A stretch of 64,000 nucleotides of DNA from Pararge aegeria. Its lineage: Eukaryota > Arthropoda > Insecta > Lepidoptera > Nymphalidae. Below, one piece after another: positions 11,806-22,921 of this stretch; within the stretch, counting starts at the first letter, position 1; each line of letters begins with the position of its first letter. The position numbers and the translations under genes are program-made. The stretch covers positions 9,176,001 to 9,240,000 of the forward strand of contig NC_053200.1 in assembly GCF_905163445.1 (NCBI RefSeq). The letters are read 5' to 3'. The notes beneath the pieces are model-generated. The model searched no databases, had not been told where the DNA came from, and saw nothing but the letters and a program-made list of their open reading frames with translations.

Positions 11806-12065
11806 CAGGAGTCGTACGATGTGACTATAGGGATATAACGGAGAATGGGCAGCAGCTTTCTCTGTGCTACTATACTACTACCAGTGACGTGCAAAGGGCC
11901 TTCGACCAGGGTATGCATAAAGCAGGAACATGGCATAAAATGAAAAATTTCCCCTCCAATACGAGTTAAATAAAATAATTTGGGTATGCACTATGCAGTG
12001 CTTTTGTGCATGTATGAAATGCACGCCACTGACTACTACCACCTACTGCGATCACCAACCCTTCT
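11806..12065 (+). repeat. Family H repeat interrupted by a MITE
   Basis: The left part (gtcgtacgatgtgactatag to ctactac) and the right part (actactaccacctactgcga onward) join into one repeat of the type seen at 3366-3490 once the MITE at 11882-12031 and one target copy are removed. This gives a clean insertion order: repeat first, MITE second. Confidence 0.6.
11882..12031 (-). mobile_element. hAT-type MITE, 150 bp, perfect target duplication
   Basis: The ends are cagtgacgtgca and, inverted, cagtggcgtgca. The 8-bp sequence actactac is present immediately before (11874-11881) and after (12032-12039). An 8-bp duplication and CAGTG ends are hAT hallmarks. In reverse orientation it matches 48953-49087 through most of its length (tttcatacatgca, aaaagcactgc, gcataccctgg). 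No coding capacity; it depends on a transposase supplied elsewhere. Confidence 0.93.
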
Positions 12066-12484
12066 GCCCAACACGATTAAAGAAATTAAGTCCAGAAGTA
12101 AACTATTATAGGCTTATGATGAACTGTGTAATGTAATAAGCACAGGCCTTCTCTCGGCTTAGCGGGGCAGCACCAATTTCCTAACTCAGCGCTGTGATTT
12201 TTTTGGCAGACAATTTTCTGTTCCCTGGCATTCATAAGAGTTCGGGACTGGACTACCTTAATCATATTATGTTATACATTTTATTTGTATTTATATGTAA
12301 TATATTTATATATATATATTTATATAATAGTTATATATATATTTTATTTTTATATTTGTATAATTTTAAATCTTATTTATTACCACCACCTACCTCTTTT
12401 CTATGTTTTTTCCTTTTACGCCATTGGTTGCCTGGATGAAATCACTATGTAGCGATAAGGCCACAATATTGTACTCTTGATATG
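12066..12484. other. AT-rich low-complexity stretch
   Basis: Between 12260 and 12375 the sequence is almost entirely A and T (tatatatatttatata type). That produces an apparent 81-codon frame rich in Tyr, Ile and Leu, which I regard as non-coding. Confidence 0.6.
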
Positions 12485-13891
12485 TAGTGTTGCCCAAATT
12501 CAGTCTTGGTCTTGCAGTCTTGGTCTTGTTCTTGCGTTTTTGCAAGACCAAGACCAAGAACAAGACCGCGTATTTTTAGCAAGACCAAGACCAAGACTGA
12601 CCGTGCAAGACTTGAGCAAGAACAAGACATAGCCTGCAAGACTCTTGCGTCTTGCAGCTAGGACTTAGCGCTATTTCACGGAGTAGTTAGGTGTAACAGT
12701 TCGGTGTATAGGTAGGTAGGTACGCTTAGGAATTCTATGAGACGCAAAAAACTATATCAAAGAATATGAAAAACTGGACCTATGCGCATTACGACTAATA
12801 CCATAAACATAGCGAATAAAAAAATATCTATTAAAATCAAACTGAGTGCATGCATAGTTATGTTTTAACCATCGGCACTTTGATAATGCGGCATCAAAGG
12901 TTTTGTACTTACTTCTCAAAGAAATTTGCCGCTTTTCGGAAGTACATGGTTATGATACACGCGCCGGCGGCTTCTTTTGAAATCTAAAACAATCGTTGCC
13001 GCCGCGCCGAAATCATAACATTTGACACTATTCATGCAAAATAATTTCGAATTTTAAGAGTACCTACAGGTGTTCCAAAGAATAAATAAGTTTCAGATTG
13101 GTGATTTTAGATTGGTGGAGGACGCATGAGACAGAGTATCCGATTTTATCGAAAATGGCCCGTGATTTTCTCTCAATACCTGCAACTTCAGTACCTGCTG
13201 AGAGGTTATTTTCTAAAGCATCATTAGTAATTAGAAAACATAGAAATAGGTTAAGTGATGAGTCAGCCAGATGGTTACTTTGTATTAATTCTTGGTCAAA
13301 AGAATTGATATAAAGTATCATAACCTAATGATAAAGCTGTTGATTTGTGTTGTATTTTATTTTTTATTCAAATAAATGATAAATCGTAAAACTCTTTTAT
13401 TAAATTTCTTATAAGTTGAGGGTTCAATCTCTTTCTAGACAGATAAGTATTGTTCTTTAAAATACAGTCAAGTTATTGTAATTAATTTGTTTTTTTACAT
13501 GTTTTAGCAAATGTAAGCTTATAAATCATAACTGTTTATTAAGAAACAGTTACTTCCATGGAAAACGACATATAGGTCAGATGATTTTTCGAATTTCTTA
13601 TCAAATCTTCAGTTATTTATTAATCTGCTTGATCTTTACTATGGCTATGTTAATTCAAGCTCACAATGTTCCAATTCTAATACGTTTTTCTAAGATTTAA
13701 AGTAAACTTTAATAAATAGTAATAGACTAATAGGTAATTGCAAGACTTGCAAGACTCTTGCTGCAAGACCAAGACCAAGACCAAGACTGGGAGCGCAAGA
13801 CCAAGACCAAGACCAAGACCAGGTGTATTGGCGCAAGACCAAGACCAAGACTGGCTAAGTCTCGTCTTGTTCTTGCATTTGGGCAACACTA
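12485..13891 (+). mobile_element. hAT transposon, 1407 bp, degenerate, perfect 8-bp TSD
   Basis: Terminal inverted repeats tagtgttgcccaaat (12485-12499) and its complement (13877-13891) match over 15 bp. Both are flanked by the identical octamer ttgatatg (12477-12484 and 13892-13899), as expected of hAT elements. Just inside each end is an array of the hexamer-like word caagac / gtcttg: about 165 bases on the left (12500-12660) and 150 on the right (13738-13875), in both orientations. These are probable transposase-binding subterminal repeats, here unusually dense. The interior keeps only the transposase C-terminus, so the element is non-autonomous. The intact TSD suggests moderately recent insertion. 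Confidence 0.95.
13098..13313 (+). pseudogene. hAT transposase C-terminal dimerisation domain fragment
   Basis: The 71-codon frame reads W-W-x-x-H-E-x-E-Y-P-I-L near its start, then FLSIPATSVPAERLFSKA, then K-H-R-N-R-L-S-D-E and a stop. This is the hAT C-terminal dimerisation region, close to ZBED-type and AC-like transposases. The BED zinc finger and the RNase H-like catalytic core, normally several hundred residues upstream, are absent between here and the left terminus. An AATAAA follows at 13371-13376. The fragment has no internal stop. The ATG is only the first Met in the frame; homology begins about there, after a possible 'tttcag' splice acceptor at 13092-13097. Confidence 0.9.
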
Positions 13892-15505
13892 TTGATATGT
13901 ATTTAAACTGTATGTATTTATATATTTACTTTTTTTCTTTGGTGTACAACCCAAGACATCTTCCATCAATCTACCAACAGTCGGTAGACTAACGGTGCAG
14001 TTATGTCGCGTATTGCAGCAATATCTGCGATTTACATATACAGGTACTAGGGAAACAGAATATACAAATAAGTCTCTGTAATTACTTGTCCGGTGGTCCG
14101 TGCTCGAACCAGTTGGCATAGGTGATAGGACGGACACCGCCGATGTACTTGTTTCATGCCATAGAAATCTTTTAGCGCCCATTTGATTTGACACAGGCAA
14201 AACTACTAAGTTTACAACGACGCAATGTTGCTTGGTTATCGGTTTTCCTAAAGTATATATTATGTTCTTCGAAAAGTGTGCTCAGGAACTAAACAATCTT
14301 TTACCAACAACTAAACAGCGAAAAGCCGTGAAATGAACACAATTTTTTCTAACGTTATCATCCTAAATCTTTTCATTTCTATATAGATAAAAGTTTTTTT
14401 TTTTTAAATTTAAACCCATAACACATAACACACTCTATTTAATTTATCACCTTATTTTATATAAATATGCTTCACAGTAAAAGTTAACCTTTACCTATAC
14501 CAATAAAGTACCTACAGACCAAAATGTTTTATTATACCTATTAAGTAGGTATAAAGGAGTTTGGATAGATCTGAGGATAAGAAAGTTCTCGTTTTAACAA
14601 CTCTACAAACATCTTACAGAGTGCATAATATTTGCATTTCGATTTATTCTAAAGTAGGTAACTAACTCTTCGGTCCTCATAAGACTCATTAATGCAAATT
14701 ATATTTGAACTCCGTCAAAGCACGTAGCTCAGCTAGTTACAATATAACAGTAAAACTATAATTCTGAGTTTTTAACCAATGATGTTATAATTAAACAAAT
14801 GGTACAAAAACCTCCTTTTTTGAACCCGGTTAGGAATAGGTCCTGAAGTCTGCACGGTGCAATTTATGAATGCTTCATTCTTTATACACCACACCAAACA
14901 AATATTCTAAAAAGCACTTTCTACGCACGTTTCTCTATTGGTTTTCACGGATTACAGCAAATTAAGGTAATTGAAAAATGACATTTACATTTACTGAACC
15001 TCAAAGCCAAAACATTAAGTGTACGGTGGGCTAAGGAATTAATCAAAATGCCATATTATGTGAAGTTTGTCTTGATTCTCGATACAAGACCGAGCTGAGG
15101 TAAGCTAGTTGGCCAAGTTTTAATGTATCGACCTCTGATACGAGTAATACTAAATGATTATCTATCTCTTCATTTATAACATCAATGTCAATGATTGCAA
15201 CGCCATTTTTAGGGGACCGAAATAAAAAAGTATGGAAAAAACTAACGCAGCATCGACTGTATTTCAATGGATGTAATTTGTGATGAACGAAACTTCGTTA
15301 CGACATATTAGTCACGTTAATAGGAGAGGTAACTATATTTGTATATTATTTCCTTAAATACATCCGTAGAGGGAAGCTATAGAAATCGTGCATGTCGAAT
15401 TCGGTTTTAATGAATGACTCGGGATATAGTGAGAACCGAATAATCGAATTGCAAAAAGCTTTAGATCTGTTTGTAAATCACAGTATCATGTGTTTAATGT
15501 AATGG
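13892..15505. other. No gene or clear repeat recognised
   Basis: About 1.6 kb. The minus frame at 15043-15267 (74 codons, with D-I-D-V-I-N-E-E-I-D) has somewhat protein-like composition but matches nothing I know. I see no splice context that would make it an exon. Confidence 0.45.
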
Positions 15506-15509
15506 TTGT

Positions 15510-15740
15510 GTATGTTTGTGTGCCCGTTAGTCAAAAGTACTGAGCCGATTTTGATGCGGTTTTCTACGTTATTGTAGAGTAAGTTTCTTTTATATTAGTT
15601 ATTCCGTGGCTAAGCAGACGATGTTTATTTATATCGTGCTTTTAAAATATTTCGCTACAGGATGAATTATGATATTTGTTGAGGTTAAAATAGACTACTA
15701 GGTTTTACCGCGACTTCGTACGCTTCAACTTTTGGTTTTT
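15510..15740 (+). repeat. Interspersed repeat fragment
   Basis: 'gtatgtttgtgtgcccgtta', 'ctgagccgattttgatgcgg' and 'ccgcgacttcgta' are phrases shared by many lepidopteran repeats. The class is uncertain. Confidence 0.4.
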
Positions 15741-15874
15741 AACAATCCCGCAAAAACATTTTTTGAATGGGATTAAACCAGACAGTTTTTAATAAATTTA
15801 ATTTTTACTTTTATGACTATGGAGACAGGCCTCCAGTATTTTTTTTTTATAGTTTATAGTTAAAGGTTCAAGCA

Positions 15875-16150
15875 GATAGCCCATCTAATCAGTAATAATA
15901 TAATCAGTAAGTGGAAAACATCATCAGTATGGATTAATTATCATCATCAGTATGGGTTGTAATAGTAAAGTTTTGCCCTGTGTCCATCAACCTAAGGCGT
16001 AGATGTAAACCATCATGAGTCTGTAAGTACACCGACAACCATGCTTTTGAAAACGGAACACAGCATTGCGACAATGCTGTTTAGCGGCAGAAATAAGCGT
16101 GGTGGTAGTACTTTCCCCGACGAGCTCTGACACAAAACGCTGTAGTACTA
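15875..16150 (+). repeat. SINE family D, long copy
   Basis: Collinear with 48640-48905: 'caagcagatagccc', 'tgtccatcaacctaaggcgtag', 'acaccgacaaccatgctttt', 'cacagcattgc', 'gtggtagtactttccccg' and 'gagctctgacacaaa'. A T-run precedes it at about 15840. The internal stretch with repeated 'atcatcagtatgg' is particular to this copy. Confidence 0.7.
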
Positions 16151-16256
16151 GATACTAGTGTTAGTATGCAAGCTACATATGTGCAAGTGATCGGTTCAAC
16201 GGTTAAGTTAACGTTACAAGCAAAGAAAATCTAAGATCAAAGAAACGGTAATGTTT

Positions 16257-16310
16257 TTGGTATTTATAATATTAGTATGGAATTATGGATACTAATATTA
16301 TAAATACCAA
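16257..16310. repeat. Perfect 22-bp inverted repeat
   Basis: 'ttggtatttataatattag' plus tat at 16257-16278 is matched exactly in reverse by 16289-16310, with the 10-base spacer ggaattatgg. The arm contains 'actaatattataaat', the start motif of the Helitrons at 9382 and 10929, so it may derive from a Helitron 5' end. Confidence 0.92.
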
Positions 16311-17372
16311 ATTATTTGTCTTACTTTATATCTTTGGAAAATTTACGGTCTCGTATTCATGTAAGTAAGGAGTTCTCATAACTCCTTGCCTACATCATAA
16401 AATAAACATGAGAACTCAATGAAAGTGCCTACAAAGTTTAAGATAAATGTGGGCAAATAGTGATTAGGGCTCTAGAGTTATTGGGTAGGGCTCCTCACTC
16501 TCAGATCACAAACAATACCGCATCCGGCCCTTGATCCCAACCGCCAAGGGAAAGCCTCTCGAGATATTGCTCGAAACTCATTTCTATTAAACCATTGACC
16601 GGGTATATTACACCGTCCATAAAAGGAATTGAAAATATTATAAAAAAAATTATTTTATTTTTATTGTAGTTTTCGTATAAATTAAGGAATGTAAAAAAAA
16701 ATTCTGTCCTGTCTTCAGGCATGGGATGTTGAAAATGTTTTTGTGATTGTACAAAAACCAATTTTCTAATCATTATTTAGTCACTTGGTATCTTTTATTC
16801 TTAATAATGTAACAGCTTCTTTTTGTATTTGTTACTCCTCTTTATCTCAGAGTATACTATTGAAATGTCACATAGCATCACAACCTTTTTTCGCAGCTCT
16901 ACTATCATGTGGAAAGCCAGCATATTTCCTGTTGGCTACTTGGTTATTGAAAAGGTCACACAATTTGAATTTTTTGGCGCATTTTCTTTGAGCCGTAGAG
17001 TCTTTTGACTTTTGTTTTGACAGAGCGCATCCGGGGAAGTACTACAACCATATTTATTTCCGCAGCCAAGCAGCTTTGCTGTGTTCCGTTCTGAAGGCCG
17101 TAAAATAACCCAATTCCAGCTAATACAGAATGGAAATTCATCATGATTTCTATCGGCTACATAGTTTTCACGAGACTTCAGCAGCAAAATCAGCCACTAA
17201 TGAGCGCAATTAGATTATCAAAAGTTTGTAAACGAGCTTAATCAATTTAATCAATTTTTGCTCAGTTTAATGGATCTTCAAATTTCTTTATTTTCGAAGC
17301 AATTATGTTATTATATCGCATTAAGACTGAATATTTCTTTGCATTGGATTGTTTGCACTTAACAAAAACTCA
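16311..17372. other. Unassigned stretch with several short open frames
   Basis: Minus-strand frames at 16501-16773 and 16936-17187 and plus frames at 16785-17008 overlap each other. The piece containing FMDGVIYPVNGLIEMSFEQY (within 16501-16640, minus) has a protein-like composition, but its upstream part is AT-rich filler with no clear 3' splice site. I do not recognise a family. Confidence 0.35.
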
Positions 17373-17436
17373 ATACCTTTTCCACGACCACGACATCGCG
17401 GCCTGCTGTTGAATTTTCTAACCACTAGACCAACGA
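17373..17436 (-). repeat. SINE family A head remnant
   Basis: 'ttctaaccactagaccaacg' resembles the minus-strand head (taaccactaggctatcac) seen at 27300-27317. Only the tRNA-like part is left. Confidence 0.35.
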
Positions 17437-17437
17437 A

Positions 17438-17477
17438 TATATATTTCTCATGATAAATACATCATGAGAAATATATA
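17438..17477. repeat. Perfect 17-bp hairpin
   Basis: tatatatttctcatgat and atcatgagaaatatata pair across aaatac. Sequence resembling SINE head words lies on both sides. Confidence 0.92.
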
Positions 17478-17878
17478 CATACCACAACCCTAACCATTAG
17501 GCTAGTTTATACTGTCTGTCGAATTGTATAAGTTACATGAATCACGATTATTTTTGTCACTCAGTCAAAAATCTGTGTTCATGTCAAGCAGTCATGTACG
17601 CTAACATTTAAGCTATTATAACACAACTGTCGAGTTTGTAGGTCTTAAAAGTGGACAATGACCATCGTTAGGCATTTTGGTACACGGCCCGTTGACCCGT
17701 GGTTTTGTGTAATTTCTTTGTAAATCTCGTCGGAATTTTTTGAAACGTACCCGTTACTGTTATGGGACCAGTTCCTATGAAAACGTTATCGTAGCTACAA
17801 CAAGTTATGGCGAATCGTCACAGTAGTTGCGCCAAAATAATTTTATGTAGGAAGGTACATTATTGCCGACTGATTTGA

Positions 17879-18285
17879 AGCGGTGATAGCCTAGTGGTCC
17901 AGACTTCGGCGACACTTTCGGGGACCCGAGTTTGAATACCAGCACCTCAAACTTTACTAAGTTATGTACGTTTTAAGTGATTAAAATATCACATGCTTTA
18001 ACGGTGAATGAAAACATCGTAAGATTTCTCCATTAAGTTCTCAAAGGCTTGTGAAGCCTACCAATCGTGTATATTATTATTTATGTATATTATTCATAAA
18101 AATATTCATCAGTCATCTTAGTACCCGTAACACAAGCTACGCTTACTTTGAGGCTAGGTGGCGATGTGTGTATTGTCGTAGTATATATTTAATCTGCACT
18201 GAGACTACGTCCTTTACACTTTTCATTGCGGCCGTCCCGTCCCGTGCCATGTAAGCCGGTAATAGGTTAATATGATGATGATATT
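17879..18285 (+). repeat. SINE family A, split by a SINE B
   Basis: Head: gcggtgatagcctagtggtc, then 'acttcgg' and 'cgagtttgaataccag', a degraded B box. Body: 'gttttaagtgattaaaat', 'gctttaacggtgaatgaaaa', 'gttctcaaaggcttgtgaag'. It breaks off near 18066, and the family's last segment ('cccgtgccatgtaagccgg', ending atgatgatgat) resumes after about 18193. Both RNA polymerase III boxes are present but mutated. Confidence 0.85.
18067..18192 (+). repeat. SINE family B tail nested in SINE A
   Basis: 'tattcataaaaatattcatc', 'taacacaagctacgcttact', 'ggtggcgatgtgtgtattgt' and 'cgtagtatatatt' are the 3' half of family B (full copy at 57545-57810). The tRNA-like head is missing, as expected of a 5'-truncated retrotransposed copy. 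Confidence 0.8.
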
Positions 18286-18289
18286 ATTA

Positions 18290-19905
18290 CCAACTGGCAA
18301 CTGCCTCGAATGGTAAGGATGTTAGACCACGGACTTATTCCCCGGGTCTCAATTTTTATTTAATTTTTTATTTATTTTTAATATTTGTGAGTTGTTGAGT
18401 TCTAATGCTCTGATAACTCTCTTGTTTTAAATAACCTATTCCACAGCTCCTATAAATCCCTGGAGCTAAATTTTGCATTGTCCTATAGCAGTGTAAAATA
18501 TTGCTGTATTTTGACATGCTATCATTGTATTATATTACCACATCACGTTGTATTTATTAATTTTGGCTTGCAGTTGAAATTTAAACCACTCTCTGTTTGC
18601 AATTGTGACTATACAAATTTTTAAGTGAAGCTAAATATATATAAATTCATGTTACCCATTTCATGTTCACTCAAAAGAAAGTAAGTCGATAATTTCTTGG
18701 TGTACCTATAATTTTCTTTAGATATCCAATTTGTTAGCGAACGAGGAGTTTTAATGTATTAAAGAAAGTATGGTGTGGAAAACAAAGTTATTTATTTAAT
18801 ACTTGTAATGCCACTTGCTTTTGCGCATCGTTAGATAGGTACATTGTCTGCGTAGAGTGCAGAACTTTGGGTGTTTCTCCTCTTATCACAGAACAAAATT
18901 GTCGGGCACATAAAGGTAATTCTTTTTAAAACACGATATCGAGCTCATTTTAAGATCTGCCATTTTATATATTGGTAAAAAATGTGTTTGTTAAATCGTT
19001 TAAGCCTGAATAATAAACGTGGCATTAAGTCGGAACTGTAACACAGCGTTCTTTCAAGCTCTGACATGTGGAAGATGCTTTCAATTAAAGTGTGACATTC
19101 TGTAAATAATATATTATTGAAGAGTAATTTAAGCATCAAAAACCCAACTCAATTTTAGAAGTGTTTCTAAAACGGGCGGTTAGTCACAGCATAGCATTTA
19201 GAAGTAGTTGTTTTACCTCTCATGTATCAAACGTCTACTATAAAATGGGTAAATGGGAAAGTTTTGTGAGCTAGCAACATTCCGCGGGTGTGAAGTGAGA
19301 CGTGCGCGGGGCGTTTTCACTGTTTTTGGACACAATGCTCTGCATGCAAAAATGGCTGAATGAGGGTTCTGTATGTTCTTAATTCTATGGTTTCCGCTTT
19401 TATTTCTACACCCGATTCAAGAAACGTTAAGAGAAACGAGAAGAAATACATGCCGGCTTGTTTTTAATAGAATCTATATTCCGAACCGTTGGATGGTAGG
19501 TAGTAGGATATACTACAAATGGATCGAAAAATTTACCATTTCTACCATACCTTTCATTCTACCTTGTGTGAGATGAAAACGTTAACAATACAGGTTTTCT
19601 TTTAGATCCCATAAAAACACTACATTAAATCATCAAATGTGATACATACACACCTATAAGTATCCGACTACTCAAAGATACGTTTTTTATAAGTACCCGT
19701 AAACCGCCTTTATCTTTACAGCTATTAAGATGAGAGAACAATGGCTTCTCGTGAACAAGCTACCAAGCTACTGGATAGTGGAGCAGCGATCTTATCTTAA
19801 AACGATGACACAATATAAAACGACGATTAGAAACAAATGTCTTAACTTTGTTATACTGAATTTATGTTTTCTAGTCAGTAAATAATAATAATAGTAATAA
19901 AATTT
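18290..19905. other. No gene recognised
   Basis: Around 18300-18360 the words 'aaggatgttagaccacgg' and 'ccccgggtctcaa' look like a worn SINE head. A CG-richer spot sits at 19285-19318. The plus frame at 19373-19576 has no known motif. Confidence 0.45.
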
Positions 19906-19908
19906 TAA

Positions 19909-19969
19909 AAGACCACATTAATATCGCAGTTAAGAAGAACTGCGATTACCACTGCACCAATGTGGTCTT
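19909..19969. repeat. Double hairpin, nested inverted repeats
   Basis: An outer 11-bp stem (aagaccacatt / aatgtggtctt) encloses an inner 9-bp stem (atcgcagtt / aactgcgat) with loop aagaag. Both stems are perfect. Confidence 0.85.
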
Positions 19970-20075
19970 ATAAGTGGGAGTTCCCGTTAGCCCTTGCGTC
20001 TAAGATTGCACTCATTGGTGAACTTGTAGCGAAATAAAAAAACAACCTTTTCAAATAAAAATATTTTAAAATAGC

Positions 20076-20215
20076 CACTCCGGAAATATTATGAGCCCGC
20101 AATTTCTTCCGCGTTCTTAAGGTTTTTTAAAAAATCCTGAGGGGACCGTAATATTTGTATCCCGGAATCTCAGACTGCAGGTTTTCCGTGAAAACAAAGT
20201 AGCGGCCAAAGATTA
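20076..20215 (+). repeat. Interspersed repeat fragment
   Basis: 'gcaatttcttccgcgttctt', 'ccgtaatatttgtatcccgg', 'gcaggttttccgtgaaaaca' and 'aagtagcggcc' are recognisable phrases of a common lepidopteran element. Ends not identified. Confidence 0.5.
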
Positions 20216-20466
20216 GGATAACATAAGAGATAACGCCATACAGGTAGTGAAAATTATTAATTATCACGATAGTTCGAAGTTCAATCATAGAAAAAAAAAT
20301 CTTAATAAGATACTTGGCTAACTATCAGCTAGATGTTATCAGCTATCAACTATCAGCTAGAACTATACGATAAGCTTGCCATCCACAAAGCTGTCGCGGA
20401 CAATAAAAACTAATAGATAATAAGCTAAGCAAAATCAGCGTCTATGATAAATCCCTTTCAATAAAC

Positions 20467-21530
20467 GCTAGCATGTCGATAACCGCATTGGGCGTCTTCA
20501 CATTCACCGATAACGATATCGATACCGGCATGACGGCAGCTTCAAGTCCGATATCGATACGTCGGCCCGATTATGTTGGCCAACGCATCAAAGTAGTACT
20601 TCTTCATTCTCTGCTCCTTCCCCTCCGCTTTGATTGTCACATCGCACTATTTCGTTGTGGGATCAGTAGAGATAAATGATACAGTTCGAAAGCGTTAGTG
20701 CTAACGGTTTATTATCAGACCGAAGTGGAGATTGCTTGGTGAAGCGATGATAGCATAGTGGTTCGAGCTTCGCCCTCCTTTACGGGGAGATCGAGTACAA
20801 TCCTCGGCACGCACCTCTAACACCTTGGTTCCTCTTTCTCCGGGCGGATGTTGGTGCTCGGGACCGAGATGAGAGGTCCGACCATTCATCATTCGAAGAT
20901 GTTATACCTGTATGGTCATTATTTCGCTAGCGCGATGCAGGATTTTTGTGGCGCCATCTAGTTAGTTAATGTGGGAGGCCGCCACAGAACGAATGCATTT
21001 AGTTGTAGAAAAGCCTTTTGTGACTGTTTTTGTGACGCCATGCTTACAGGCATATGAGGCGGCACTGGGATGTGTTCTGCGAAGGATGCTATTTAAAGGC
21101 GATGGCGAGATGGCGATATTTCCTCTTTTAAGAAACAATGAAAGGCGCGCATACGATTACCCGGACCATGCTACAATGAAACTAATTCGGAGTGAAAACA
21201 TTTAGTATCTACTTAATATACGAGATTATCTGTCCACTGATATCGGGTCGATATCGTAACGAACATCGCCACAGCTTGTTAGAGTGGAAGCGATTTCGCA
21301 CTAAATGTGATGGTCTTTAAGCCGACATCGGGTCGTTATCGGGTCTGTGTCGTTATCGGTATGTGTAAACGCTCATCTGCGCAGGCGCATCCAGCGGTCC
21401 CTGTCACGTCGCATCCCCGATGCGTGCGCAATCAAAGCGATTACTATTACGCTACATTCGCGATGCAAACACGCGCGTCCGTCCGTTACATGACGATCAC
21501 TAATATCGACACGTAACTAAACTCAAAAGC
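20467..21530. other. CpG-richer patch, possible degenerate TIR element
   Basis: CpG is clearly denser here than in the flanks. A motif at 20492-20524 ('gcgtcttcacattcaccgat' then aacgatatcgata) is echoed in inverted form at about 21330-21375 (its reverse reads 'gcgtttacacataccgataa' then cgacacaga). This suggests the two ends of an old DNA transposon about 0.9 kb long. The words cgatatcg and tatcgggtcg recur. The frame at 20969-21205 (78 codons) has no recognised domain. A SINE head interrupts the patch at 20743. Confidence 0.4.
20743..20826 (+). repeat. SINE family A head fragment
   Basis: 'agcgatgatagcatagtggt' then 'cgagcttcg', 'gatcgagtacaatcctcggc' and 'acgcacctctaac': A-box and B-box regions in the family order, truncated after the head. 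Confidence 0.7.
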
Positions 21531-21534
21531 GAAG

Positions 21535-22025
21535 CGAATTTATCATTAAAACGATCGATTTAAGACGCTCACCCATAATGGAATAGATATGTTCATATTT
21601 TGTTGCGTAGAATTGAATCTGGTTTTGCATTCTGTAACAGTAACTAATTGAAAACTTTAGCTAGGGCGTTTCTTTTCATAATCAAAAGAATTATTTATTA
21701 TTTACTGTAAAATATTAAGTTATGCAGCCACCGTTGTCAGAAAAGGTAAAAATTTGAAATTGGAAATCTCGCCAAAAAGGCCAATAACGATATTTAGCTC
21801 CTCAAGGTATTTTCCAGCATCACGTTTTGGAAACGTTTTAAATATGCATCCTAATCTTAGCTTCCCCATTGGGAAAGGAAAAAAAAGTATAAATACTTAT
21901 CGAACAGTTTTATCTACTCTCCAAGCATTAGCGCACGGTTAGCAATAATATCCAAATATTATAAATATTGTATTAAACGAAGGTTTCCGTGATTGGGCAA
22001 GTGGACAAGTTAGTTTTATCCTTTG
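21535..22025. other. No gene recognised
   Basis: AT-rich. The 62-codon plus frame at 21754-21942 has no domain I recognise. Confidence 0.4.
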
Positions 22026-22029
22026 TCAT

Positions 22030-22080
22030 TGGATCTATCGTGGGATAACATTTTTGTCCCTTGCCATGCTAGCCGTGCTG
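22030..22080 (+). mobile_element. TIR family X, right end only
   Basis: Ends 'tttttgtcccttgccatgct' then agccgtgctg, the right terminal repeat of 61116-61369. The rest of the element is missing or too worn. Confidence 0.55.
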
Positions 22081-22529
22081 CTTGTTTAAAGTGTAATCGC
22101 CGTCTATCTAATCTATCTTGGTAACCATTTCCTAAGGAAAAATATATCGTCATTGTTTCAAAATAATGCTTTGTTTAATTAAACCTATTATACACAAATT
22201 CTTTTATTTCATTAGTTATGGCAACGCAAGTAAAGGCAAGTATAACCGTTAATCAACAAGCTCAGAAGAAAACTTTGAGCAATCAATTAATATGATACGT
22301 GTCATCAATACCACAGAGTATAATATAATGATGCCTACTACGTATCAATACGTATAATCAGAGAAGCGCGTACGGAACTTAATTCTTAGGCTGTGTACTG
22401 CCGGTAATGAAGCGAAGTTATTTTCAAATGTATGATTAAGCCTTCAGTGCTACTTGAAGTAGTCATTACGACGTACACATTAAAAACAAGTTAAATCTAT
22501 AGAAATTAATATGACTGAAGTGTCTGCCC

Positions 22530-22680
22530 AAGCGGTGATAACCTAGTAGTTCAAAATATTCTACTGGGTGACCGAGTTTGATTCTCGGCACGCATTCGTA
22601 ACTTGTCAGAATTATGTGCGTTTTAAGCAAGAAAATTTTAATTGCTTTACAAAACGTCTTTAAAAACCTGCATGCCTGGA
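22530..22680 (+). repeat. SINE family A, 3'-truncated
   Basis: 'aagcggtgataacctagtag', 'gaccgagtttgattctcggc' (a fairly good B box), 'acgcattcgtaac', 'gttttaagcaagaaaatttt' and 'aacctgcatgcctgga'. It stops about halfway through the family body. Confidence 0.85.
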
Positions 22681-22921
22681 AGTTTTTTTTCGTCTACTAG
22701 TTAACCCTTTACTGTGATCCCACTTTGCAGTTTTAGGTATTGGACTATCCTGTCAAAGTTTTTGTCAAAACTTTCATTTGGCCGGACGTCCTTCTATTTA
22801 TCTTTTGTCCGTTCTTCGTGCGTCTAACTATATGTTCGCTTGCCAGGGTAAATTTTTTGACCTAGTGCCGATAAAGAATTAATCTTGAATTACTAATTAC
22901 CAAATAAAACTTTACACTACA

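Noticed and set aside
11724..11969. 81-codon frame on the plus strand
   Set aside because: It crosses the left boundary of the hAT MITE at 11882, so it joins two unrelated repeats.
12194..12439. 81-codon frame rich in Tyr/Ile/Leu resembling a membrane protein
   Set aside because: It is a translation of (TA)n low-complexity DNA.
13677..13992. Open frames rich in L-G-L-G or T-K-T-K/R-P-R-P repeats
   Set aside because: They translate the caagac subterminal repeats of the hAT element on both strands.
16501..17187. Possible exons on the minus strand
   Set aside because: Frames shift, no convincing splice sites, and I recognise no protein family.
17879..17960. tRNA gene at the SINE heads (also 27128-27191, 57738-57810, 46171-46220)
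   Set aside because: They have A/B boxes but no proper acceptor stem and continue into SINE bodies.
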